A program made the position numbers and the translations under genes. A model generated the notes under the pieces. The model was not told where the DNA came from. It saw nothing but the letters and a program-made list of their open reading frames with translations, and did no database searches. DNA of 64,000 nucleotides from Podocnemis expansa. Its lineage: Eukaryota > Chordata > Testudines > Podocnemididae. The stretch is from the NCBI GenBank assembly GCA_007922195.1, contig ML682125.1, forward strand, positions 1,486,469 to 1,550,468, in the 5' to 3' direction. The number at the start of each line of letters is the position of its first letter. The stretch's first letter is position 1. Below, piece after piece: positions 35,001 to 47,000 of the stretch.

Positions 35001-38000
35001 GCCTTTGTTGTACTTCAAATCAAATCAAATCAAATCATAGGGCTGGAAGGGAACTTGAAAAAGAAAAGACTAGCAGGGTCTTTTAAGGGACAAGGCACTA
35101 TGCCACATTTGTTAAAGAAAACTCTGTTGATACCTAATACTCAGCACTTATGAACGCACACACGCCGCTCCTCCCCTCCCTCCCCGAACACATTCTGCAG
35201 TTTATCAGGCATAGTTAGCAGTCCTGATCGTTGCTGGAGATCTCAGCTTGAGTCGATTGCTCGAGTTCATAGTCTGTGGTGGCTACCTGGCCAGGGAAGC
35301 CAATCATGATAGAGCAGGCTCTCTGTCATGTGGGCACTGATGCTCCTTAATGTTGTGCACAACATAACCCAAAGGCTTGTGATCTCACTCAGTTTTTTAT
35401 AGGTTCTTAACTTTAATGTAAGTCCATGAGTCCTGTTAGGTCATGCTGCTCCAGAGACCCTGTGGGGACCACTGGTCACCAGAGAATTGCAGATGTGACT
35501 TTCAGCTTGTCTTGATTGTATTTGTTCTTTTGTTTCTGAGGTAGATCCTTCTTCTGCTCTTTAGGGATGTGTCTGCATTCTTCAGCAATTTAGATGGTCA
35601 TCTAAGGACAGACTGGTGTTTGAGACAGTTCCCATTACTGACACACCCTACATTCACACATCTTGTGAACACATCTAGCTGAAATTACATAGTGTTCACC
35701 CAAAAGGCTGAACCATGCAAAATGGAGTACCTTAATCAAGATGGAGTTCTAAGTTTACAATTTAGAGTTTTGATTAAATTGAGTAACAGTTACAATGTAT
35801 ACACTAAGTATATATATAGTATATAGTTTGCCATAGGCAAAACACTGTTTGGGACCATGCCATGATCCACACTTGCCACAAGACTGTCTGGACTCAGTCT
35901 TCCTGAAAGCAGAGGTTGGTTCCACATTGTGATTTGAACCACTCTGGTTATATGCTGTTTGTCTAAGTGCGTGCCTTGTCCCTTCTGGTGAATTCAGCTC
36001 TTTTACTTGTGTTTTTACCATTTCAGTGGCCCTACAAATTTGAAGGGTTTCATTCAAAGAGATCTTTCCCTCTATGAGCAGTCTTTCTCTTAACACATTG
36101 TTTGTAATGCCACAAATGAGTCTGTCTTTGATCAGAGACTCTGCCAAGCCACCAAAGTTACAGCTTTTACTGAGTTTCCTTAATTCTGTAACATATTGGT
36201 CTATGGTGTTATCTGGTTTTTGCATGCATATAAAAAATCTATGCCTCTCAAAAGTCACATTCATTTTTGGCAAGCGATATTCCTCAAACTTAATCAGTAT
36301 AGTGTTTAAATTCATGCTTTCACCATTTTGAAGTTCAAAGTTATTATATACATCCCAGAGGCGTTGCTGGCAGTGGGGACTTGGGGCACGTGCCCCGAAT
36401 CCCAGCACCGGTGCCCTGGATGTCCAGCCCAATCGGGCCAGAGTTCCGGGGCCTGGCCGCGGTGGCCCCATCCCCATCCAGGGCCTGGCCGCCCGCAGCT
36501 GCTTCCGGCCCCGTCTTTGGCCGGGCATCTGGGGCCTGGCTGCCTGCAGCTGCGGCAATGAATCCAGGACCGGGGCAGCCCTGTCCCTGGCCGGGGATGC
36601 GGGGCTGGACCGCCCGCAGCCACTTCTGTCCCCATCCCCAGCCAGGGATGTGGAGCCCAGCCTCCCGCTGCTGCTTCCAGCCCTGTCCCCGGCCTGGGAT
36701 GTGGGGCTCAGCTACCTGCGGCCGCTTTTGTCCCCATCCCCAGCCAGGGATGCGGAGCCCAGCCTCCCGCGGCTGCTTCCAGCCCTGTCCCTGGCCGGGG
36801 ATGTGGGGCCCAGCTGCCCCTGGCCGCTTCCATCCCCGTCTCTGGCCAGGGATCCGGGCCCCGTCCGCCTGCAGTGGCGGCAGCCCCATCTCTGGCTGGG
36901 GATGCGGGGCCCGGCCACCCACTGTCCCTGGCCGGGGATGCGGGGCCCGGCCGCCCGCGGCTGCTTCTGGCCCCATCCCCGGCTGGGGATGTGGGGCCTA
37001 GCCTCCTGCTGTGGCTTGGCGGCTTCTGGCCCTGTCCCCAGTTGGGGGGCGGGGCCTGTGGGCTGCGGGCATGGCCTGCGGCCTGGGGGCGTGGTGTGGG
37101 ACCATGCCCTGGGTCCCTCCCCAGGCCAGTGACGTTTCTGATACATCCAGTGCCTCCTCCCTAACAACATGCAAAAATATAGATGATTTCTGGTTTTCAT
37201 CTTTGTTCTGCACTCCAATGGCAGACAAGACAACAGAAATCGCTGCTTAAACTTTAGCCAGTTTTCTGCAACATTACCAGACGTTTGGAGAGGTGAAGGA
37301 GCCTGTAAAATGGCTGGTTACTCACCAGTAACTGTCATTTCTCAAGATGGGCTGCTCACATACATTCAGTTACAGGTGTCTACGTGCTGCAGCGAACAGT
37401 AGCTTGGAAAGTCTTTAGCATTAGTCTGTCAGGTCAGGGCACATGGCCAATGCCCCCTCCACACTGCGGCTATATAGGTGACTGTGACCCTGACCCTTCC
37501 AGTCCCATATACCTTTGCCAACTCCATTAGCAGGGACGGGGGCAGGGACATGAATGTATGTGAGCAGCCCATCTCGAAGAGGGATGGTTACTGGTGAATA
37601 ACCAACCGTTCTCCTTCGAGCGCTGCTCACATCATTCAGTTACAGGTGACTGCTAGCCGTACCCAAGGATGGTGGGAGGAGTTACAGTCTACCCACACTG
37701 AGTGCAGCTCTGCCCACAGCAGCATCATCTCTAGCCTGTTGGGCAATGGCATAATGCGTCGTGAATTGATGACCATGTAGCAGCCCTGCAGATCTCTTGG
37801 ATCGGGGCCTTGGCAAGGAAGGCCGTGGAAGATGCCTGAGCTCTGGTAGTGTGAGCTCTCACAGTCTCTGGGAGAGGTGTGTTTGACCTTCCATAGCAGT
37901 CCTTAACGCAGTTCACAATCCATTTGCAGATGCATTGGGAGGATACTGGGGAACCTCTCATGTGTTCAGTGACTGCCACGAACAGTTGGGAGGTCTTCCA

Positions 38001-41000
38001 GAAAGATTGTGTGCACTCAATATAGATTAGGAGCACTCTCCTCACATGCAGGGTGTGCCACCGTCTCTGGTTTTCTGTCACCTGAGGGTCTGGGTAGAAG
38101 ACCAGCAGGCAGATCTCTTGATTCATGTGGAAGGGTGTGGCAACCTTGGGCAAGAACGAGGGGTGGTGACGCAGGACCACCTTGTCTGGGAAGAAGACCA
38201 TATATGGGGGTTCAGAGGATAGGGCTGAGACCCTTCTGGCTGAGGTAACAGCTACCAGGAAAGCCACCTTCCAGGACAGCATGAGCAGGCTTGCTGAGTC
38301 CAAGGGCTCATAAGGCGGTTCTGTCAGAGCCTGCAGCACAATGTTTAAATCCCACTGTGGGGTGGGTTTACAGATGTGGGGAAAAAGTTTATCCACTCCT
38401 TTCAGGAATCTATGGCAGATGGGATGTGAAAAGAGTGGAGCCCCATCTCCTCTTTTGGAGATTGCCGCCAGGTAGACTTTTAATGAGGACAGGCATAGGC
38501 CTTTCTCTCTTAGATCAAGAGGGTAATCCAAAGTTGCCTGAAATCGGTGCGGAGGTAGGGTCTATGTCTTTGTCACGGCACCAAGTGGAGAAGCGATTCC
38601 ATTTTGCCATGTAGGTGGACCTGGTGGAGGGTTTCCTGCTACCAACCAAGACCTTTTTAACCCTATCCGAGCAGTGTCTCTGTTGCTCACAGAGCTAGAG
38701 ATCATCCAGGCTGTCAGGTGCAGGAGGCCCAGGTTTGGGTGCCGAAGGTGTCCCGAGTCCTGTGTCAGGAGGTCCGCCCACTGTGGGAGGCGGAGTGATG
38801 TCTTCACTGACATGTCTTGAAGGAGAGGGAACCAGTGTTGTCTGGGCCGGTCCGGGGCTATCAGGATGAGGAGTGCCTTGTCTGTGAGGACCTTCAGGAG
38901 CACCCGGTGAATCAAGGGAATTGGCGGGAAGGTATACATTAGGGCCCCCAACCAATTGAGGAGGAAGGCATCACTGAGAGAACCTTTCTCCTGACCTCGG
39001 GGGGAGCAGAGCCGGAGGCATTTGTGGTTCTGCGCCGTGGCAAAGAGGTCGATCTGAGGGGTTCCCCATCTGATTGTCAGCAGGGAGGAGACCTCATTGT
39101 GGAGGGACCACTCATGATTCGCCAGGGGTTTCCTGCTGAGTGAGTCCGCTATGTCGTTGTCCACCCCTGGTAGGTGGGTGGCAGTTGGTGTGAAGTGATG
39201 GTCTATCGCTAGTTGCCAAAGCTTGGTCGCTTCCTCGCGTAGCGCCGAGGAGTGGACTCCCCCTTTGATGGTTCGTGTAGAACATGGCCGTTGTGTTGTC
39301 TGAGAGGATTTGGACCACCCTGCCCTGGATCTGGTCTAGGAAGATCATGCAGGCCAATCTGATGGCCCTGAGCTCCTTCACATTTATGTGGAGGAGACTG
39401 TCCTTGGGGTTCCAAATGCCTTGCGTGGAGAGGCCCCTGGACAGGTGGGCACCCCAGCCCAAGTTGGACGCATCCGTTATCAGAGTCAATGAGGGCTTGG
39501 ACTCCCTGAATGGAATTCCCCCCATTGTGAAGTTGGGGTCCCTCCATATTTAGAGGGACTCGAGGGCATGTTGGGGGACCGAGATTACCTTGTCCAGACG
39601 GTCCCTTTCTGGTCAGAAGCTTGTGGCGAACCAGAGCTGGAACGGTCTCATCCACAGGCAGGCTGTTCGGATTACCGCCGTGGCCGCTGCCATGTGCCCC
39701 AGGAGCTGCATGCATCTGCGCGCTGTGGTCAGCCTGGGTGCCTGGAGCTCTGTGGTGATGGTGCAGATGGACCGAAATCTTAATAGGGGCAAGGACACGG
39801 TGCCTTGCTGGGTGTTTAAACATGCCCCAGTGAACTCTATGTTCTGAGTGGGGCAAAGCTTGGACTTTTCCAGGTTTATGCGGAAGCCCAGGAACTCGCG
39901 CGGGTTCATTACCATGTCAACATGGTCTTGTACCTGTTGACTTGACTTGTCCACTATGAGCCAGTCGTCTAGGTAGAGGTAGATTCTTACACCCTTCTTG
40001 TGTAGGAAGGCTGTGACTGGTGCAACACACTTTGTGAACACCCTGCGGGCTAGCGATAACCCGAAGGGGAGGGCAGTGAACTGATAGTGGTGTTGTGCCA
40101 CTACAAACCTGAGAAACCGCCTGGGGCGGGGGGTCGAATGGCTATGTGGAAGTAAGCATCCTTTAGGTCGAGGGCTGCAAACCACACTCCTGGGGACAAG
40201 GAGGGAATAATCTGTGGTAGGGAAACCATGCGGAATTTTATTTTCTTTATGTTTTTGTTGAGTGCTCTGAGGTCTAGAATGGGACATCGGTCTCTGTTGG
40301 GCTTGGGGACTAGGAAGTAGAGGGAATAGAACCCTTTGCCGTGCTCTCTCTTGGGAACCTTTTTGATGGCTCCGAGGGAGAGTAACTTCTGGCATTCAAC
40401 CTTGAGCTTGCTTATTAGATCTGGGTTCTCTGGGATTATGGGGGTGGGTGGTTTTCCGTCCTGGGGGGTAGAGAGGAACTGGGTGCAGTATCCTCTGGCC
40501 ACTGTGTTGAGGACCCACTGGTGTGACGTGACACGGGTCCATCGTGGAGTGAAGTGGTGGAGGCGGTGCAGGGAGAACAGGGGTTATGGAGCGCTGCCCC
40601 TGGGGGGACCATCAAAAACACTGTTTGCGGCCTGACGAACAGTCCGATCCCTGTCCACGCCGTCCTGACTGGGAGGCGCCCAGCTTACCCCCTTTACCTG
40701 ATCAGCCTTTGTCCTTGTCCGGATCCCTGAGGTGGTGCTGGGGAAATAGGAGGGATCTCGGGAACTGGGTGTGCAGTTGCTGTAACTGCTGTTGTAGCTG
40801 GTGTGACCTTGAGAAGCGCCTAACGGGTTGAGGAGTGTAGATCCCGAGGGACCTCAGTGTAGCCCTTGAGTCCTTCATACCATGCAGCTTTGCGTCTGTG
40901 GAAGGTGCAAAGAGGTCGGGGCCCTCAAAGTGGAGATCCTGGATAATCTGTTGCATCTGCATAGAGAGGCTGGAGTTGTGGAGCCAGGCCAAGTGGCACA

Positions 41001-44000
41001 TCACCACAGCTGATGCCATTATATGTGCGGCTGTATCCACTGTGTCCCAGGTTGCTGCGAATGCATCCCTGGATGCGCTCTCTCTCTCTCTCTCTCTCCT
41101 TCATCCAGCATTGCCTCAAAGTCTCTCAGGCGATCCTTGGAGATGACTGAGTGCAGATTTCACAGAGTTTCCCACAAGCTGAAGATGTAGCGCGTCATCA
41201 GGGCTGAGTGATTTGAGATGTGCAGCTGGAGGGTGGCAGAGGAGTAAACTTTCCTGTCCAACAGGTAAAGCCTCCTTGCCTCTCTGTTCTTGGGTGTGGT
41301 TCTAGGTTGACTTTCTCTCTCCCTTTGGTTAACTGCATCGACCACCAGGGATCCTGGGGCTGGGTGATGAAACAGGAAGGGGAATCCTTCCGGGGAGACA
41401 GAGTATTTCTTACCTGCTACTTTGGACACTGGTGGGATTGACGAAGGCATCTGCCAGCGGTCCTGGACAATGCAAAACACCCTTGTGTGCAGGGGAATTG
41501 TGACCTTAGCCGGCGGGGCTCTACGGCACACATCGAAGAGAGAATCATCTTCCACTTGGATCAGTCCTAGCTTCAGCTTCAGGTTTGCTGCCATGCAGCT
41601 GAGGAGGTCCTGCTTGACGCGGGGATCTCCTTCGCGGTCAGCAGACATATTGATTAGGTGCTCGTTGGGTGACGAAGATGACAGGGCCCTTGATCTGCTT
41701 CGTTGGGTAGAATCAGGGTCTGGCTCGTCATCAGAGAAATCCGAGGACTCTAGTGCCGGTGAGCGGGTGTAGCAAAAGGAGGTATCGTCCGCCATCGCAT
41801 TCAGCCAGTCGAGGGTCCACTCGTGCGGAGACCTTGACGGCGGCATAGGTGCCATGAGGGGAGCAGGCGCCTCCCCTGATGTGCGTCTTCCCCTTGAGCC
41901 CGGTGACACAGAGCTTTTTCAGGGCCATTTTCTCGGGCGCCCCTCCTGAGGGGGAAGAAAGGGGTCTTCCGAGGACAATCTGGATGACCTCCCCCCCGAT
42001 AACCGGCAGTCCAGTACCGAAAGTTCCTCAGTGGAGCGATGGGGCAGAGCCGCAGAACTTGGACCCGGTACCAGGTTTGACGGTGCCGGGTTGGAGAAGG
42101 GCGAAGAGGCCCACAACGGTACTGGTATCGGTGTGAGTTTTGCTGGGGCCGAGTCCAACGGCACCAGAAGTGGCGGTATCAGCAATGGTGCTGAGTCCAG
42201 CTGTACCGGGTACAGCTTGACGGAGGTACCAGACTTGGGGGCGGTGCTGAGGGAGGCGGTGCCGCTGTGGCCCGTTTTGTTTTGTTCTGCACCAGAGCCG
42301 GGTTTGAATGCCCTTGGCGAGCCGGTGCCTGGGCCGGGGCCCTACTTGGGGCGGCCGGAAGGCTAGCAGGAGACCTGCGAGGTCGGTGCCAAGGGGGTAC
42401 CTTAGAAGGCCAAGATCATAGAATCATGGAATCATAGAAACATAGGGTTGGCAGGGACCTCATAGGTCATCTAGTCCAACTCCCTGCCGGAGGCAGGACC
42501 ACTCCCACTAAACCATCCCAGTCATGGTTTTGTCCAGCCGGGCCTTAAACACCTCCAAAGATGGAGACTCCACCATCTCCCTAGGCAGCTCATTCCAATG
42601 CTTCACCACTCGCCTAGTAAAAAATTTTTTCTAGTATCCAGCCTGGACCTCCCTAACTGCAACTTGAAACCATTGGTCCTCGTTCTGTCCTCTGTTACTA
42701 CCGAGAACAGTCGAGCTCCATCTTCCTTGGAGCATCCCTTCAAGTAGTTGAAGGTTGCTGTCAAATCCCCCCTCAATCTTCTCTTCTGCAGACTAAATAA
42801 GCCTAATGCTTTCAGTCTTTCCTCATAGGGCTTGTGCTCCAGCCCTTTGATCATTTTGGTTGCCCTCCTCTGAACTCTCTCTAGCATGTCCCTGTCCTTT
42901 TTGTAGTGGGGAGCCCAAAACTGAACACAGTATTCTAGATGTGGCCTCACCAGTGCAGAATAGAGGGGAATGATCACATCCCCTGATCTGCTGGTAATAC
43001 TTCTTTTGATGCAGCCCAGTATGCCATTGGCCTTGTTGGCCGCAAGAGCACACTGCTGACTCATATCTAGCTTCCCATCCACCATGACCCCCAGGCCCTT
43101 TTCTACACTGCTGCTACTTGACTGAATGTTCCCCAGCCTGTAGCAGTGCATGGGTTTTTTCCATCCCAAGCGCAGGATTTTACACTTGTCGTTACTGAAC
43201 CTCATAAGATTTTGAGCCTGGTACCAGAGATCGGTGGGAATCTTGAGCTGGGGCTGATCGAGGATCTAGCGGAGCGCTGGTGGCTTGGCCGCTTTTGGGC
43301 AGAGTGGCTCTGGTCCCCTAAATTAGGCAGAGGCGATGCTCCCTTTCCAGCTGAGTCCTCCGCTTGAAGGATCAGCAAATGGGGCAGTCTGCCATAAGGT
43401 GGGACTCGGCCAAGCAAGTGAGGCATTTCTCATGTGGGTCGTCCATCAGGAAAGCCTTGCAGCATCCCAAGCATGGCTTGAAACCTGGCATTTCGAGTTT
43501 CGCGCAAAAAGGCAGGCCCTTGTGTTTCACAAGATAACGCTGATCCGAACCGACACTGATGGCAGAAAAAGGAGCTAGGAGGGTCAGGGTCACAGTGACC
43601 TATATAGCCGCGGTCGTGGCGTGGAGGGGGCGTTGGCCATGCGCCCTGACCTGACAGGCTAACACTAAAGACTTTCTGAGCTATCGTGCACTGCGGCACG
43701 TAGACACCTGTAACTGAATGATGTGAGCAGTGCTCGAAGGAGAACGGTGGGTTACTCACCAGTAACCATCCTTCTTTGAGATGGGCTGCTTGGAGCCATT
43801 TAGTAATAGGTGTCTCCATGCTGGAGCGCCGGATTGGTCAAAAAAAACTTGTCCTAGCCTGTCAGGAGAGGGCAGGCAGCCTCCACCCCTCGTGCCACCC
43901 TGTGGCTATCTATACAGCCACCTCCCGACCCCTTCTCAGTTCCTTAGCGTCGCCAACTCCAGATGCGGGGACGGAGGGGAGTGACCTGAATGGATCCGAT

Positions 44001-47000
44001 CAGCCCATCTCGAAGAAGGATGGTTACTGGTGAGTAACCCACCATTTTTCTCTGATCACTGCTCGGATGTATTCAGTAATACGTGACTACTAGCCATGCT
44101 TATGGATGGTGGGTGGAGTTGGTTCTTCCACCTTCAGCACAGCAACATGCCCCATAAGGTAGAAGCCCAGCAACAAGATCCTCGCCGGAGTCAAGAGGCG
44201 AACAGGCCTTGACGTGGCCCAGAAGAGTCAAGAGCTGAGGGCCAACCCAGAACAGGGGCAGGACCGAACCTGCTGAGACATATGTGCATAAGCAGGTCGG
44301 AACAAGGTCACCATAACTGGAGTAAAGGATGCAACGTGAACATAGAGGGTTGCCTTAGATGTTCCACATAGGTGGAGACGTGAAGTATGACAGACAGAAT
44401 ATAGTGTCTGGCCATGGGCCTTGCAGCGTGGTCTTGTGGGAAAACACTGGATGCCAACAAGTGCAGGTTTAGCCATGTCCCGTACGAGAACAAAGAAAGT
44501 GTGGGTATTACTCCCTGAACTGATCACCTCAAGGCTTTAGCTGGAACCACAGAGTTATGAACTGATCTGGGCGACTACTGGGTACGCAGGTGGCCGTAGG
44601 AGAATAACCTTATCCCTTGGCCAGGTCGTGACCAAACATAGCCGAGTCTGGTTGAAGTGAGTGAAGGTAAGGATACAGGGTTGTAGGGTGGGGCTCGAGA
44701 GCGACTGAGAAGACCCACAAGACACTAAACAGTCGCATATAGAGGCCAAGCTGAGCAGAATGGAAGGCCTAGAGTATGCTAGCTATAAAACCAGGTAGTG
44801 CGGAAGCGCATGTTTTCAGCCGAATCAGGTACCCAGGGCCGGGTTCTCGCAGGAGAGGCTCCGGGATGCAAGAGCCACTGAAAGACAAGGTGGCCTGAGG
44901 CACTCCTATTGAGTTGGTCCTTATAAGGCTTGCGGTAGCATGAGATCTCACAGAAAGGGCCCGCTCGGCCTATAATCTCACAGGGTTTCGCATTGCGAGA
45001 GCCCTCCCGAGTGTGTGAGGGAGGGAGAAGAAGGATCAGGAATAGTGGCAGCTATCATTTGGTCATCCCAACATGGACCAAAAGGTTCGTAGAAGTGCCG
45101 TGTAAGGTCACAGTCTCAAGCACCTATAGTGTTTCCCGGAGGGATAGTGCTACTGCTTTGCCGTGCCAGTGTGGGGGCCAAGGAAAAACTCCTCAATACA
45201 GGGATATCCGGAGAACCCTGACACCAGGGGAGGTTCATTTCCTACCAGCTAGGAAGTGAATTTGCCACAGGGTGGCAACTGCAGCATTTCAAGGGTACTC
45301 TGGGGTTAGAGGACCGAATGAAGTATTTTCCCCAGGCGGGAAGTTGGAAGGCGATTTGGGGGAGTATGATCCCCAAATTCCTGGATATTGCAGAAAATAG
45401 GCTGTAGGTTGATTCCCTCTGTCTGTTGCACCAGTGGATGGGCAGTGTATGTAAATGGATCCTCAAGAGTTGAGGAGGAACAGCAGTACTGTTGGGAGCC
45501 ACCGACACACATGGGGGAAACCCCGCAGTAGAGTTATAGGTCTGCAATAAGATGTAGTGGGAAGGCCCCAAGAAAGCAAAGGGCGGGGGGGGGGCGTGCC
45601 CTGTCGGGGTACAAGACCGAGAGGCAGAAAAGGCAGCTACAAGTCCCTTAGGAAGAACCCCTCTGCCTACGTGTGGTCTCCTGCCCAGTATGACGGCTGG
45701 TGACGTGGAGGAGGGCGCTGATGGGAGAAGACCCGATAGGGTGACCACTTACAGTTCCCTTACATGGAGATGCAACTAGGTGTCCTCTTCTAGGTTCCCT
45801 GGAGGGTTCGAGGAAGGTACACCCAGCCTGTGCTTTTGAGTGAGGGTGTAAGGAGAATAGACCACCGTGATTGTGAGGTGGGCTTAGGGCGAGGGTTCCT
45901 AGAGTAGGAGCCTTGGTCAGCACTGAGATCACCATGAGGTAAGGGTGTGGAGCCGTAGATTCCATGAGGGAGAGGAGTGGTTTGGGGTGAGCCGTTCACC
46001 TTGGCCCCCCTCAAAGGCTAAGATCTGCCCTGGCTAAGCGGATGCGTCCCCTTCGATGAGCAGGAGGCATTCCCGTCGACTTGGGGTTAGGGTCACAAAG
46101 CTGGTATGCGCTGAGCCGATGGTATGCGACCGGAGGTATCCCCCCTCCCCTTGACCCGGACTCGGGGAGGCCTACCTGAGGAAGGCAGCAGGGTCACAGG
46201 CACAGTCCTGTGTACAGGTAGGCTTCAAATATGCATGTCTCGGAGCCTCTGCAGTGGGGCTGTGGCTACAACGAGATGCGCCTCTTGTCCCAGGCAATAG
46301 TGTTGGTGTGGAAGACGCGGGGTAGAGGGATGTCCGGGAAGGGAGAGGAGGGAAGAGGGGAAAGGGGCAGTTTTCCATGCGTGTTTGAAGGAGTTGCTGC
46401 TAAGGGGTGTGGGGCTGGACCATGGTACCCGGGTACCGTCGGTGTAGGCAGGGGCGTCTTTATGTTGTTGGGGCCATGTCGCCCCAGATCAGAGGTCTGC
46501 TGATGCAGTAGCAAATGGGAAAGGGGAGGAGGGGAGAAAGATGATTCCCACCAAATCCCATTCCCTTTTCAAGGGGAAAAGGGCGTGTCGACCGTCTGTG
46601 ACGTTGATGCCCTGATGCCTCTATGCCCGAGGTTCGAAAGTGGGGTGGTGGCGAGTGGGGTGGTGGCGAGTGGGGTGGGCCCCTCCCTGCAGGAGAAGGG
46701 GGCAAATACCCAGCCATTGCAGTGGATGGAGCGGTGGAAGGAAAGCTTCCCTGTGGTCCCCCTATGGGAGAAGATGGGAGGAATTTGGGGGGGTGGGGAA
46801 GGAAACTAAGTCGGAGGGGTGGGTACGTGGGGAAGCAGACCAAAGTATTTGGCTTCTTCCTGGGGATCTCGGGTGGTGCCCACCACCGAGAGGGTTTCAG
46901 GGGGAAACAAAACACCCCCCTTGAAGGGCAGGTCGAGGACTGCCTGCTGTGCATTAGGGGGCACTCTAGCCTCCGTAAGCCATGCCACCCTGCAGATGGT

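Larger units (their letters stand above)
37313..43749 (-). mobile_element. DIRS retrotransposon 2, nearly complete structure
   Basis: Inverted terminal repeats occupy about 37346-37490 and 43575-43735; both contain 'cagttacaggtgtctacgtgc' or its complement and a 'ctatata' box. An internal complementary region at about 37565-37650 joins the complements of the two extreme ends. Reading leftward the order is Gag, RT, RNase H, methyltransferase-like domain and tyrosine recombinase. A CR1 fragment interrupts the Gag region. The element lies antisense in DOCK intron 2. Confidence 0.92.

Noticed and set aside
35755..36558. Domesticated Gypsy gag gene
   Set aside because: The N-terminal part of the frame is translated hAT repeat sequence; the true gag start lies beyond an 8-bp-duplication insertion, so the gene is broken.
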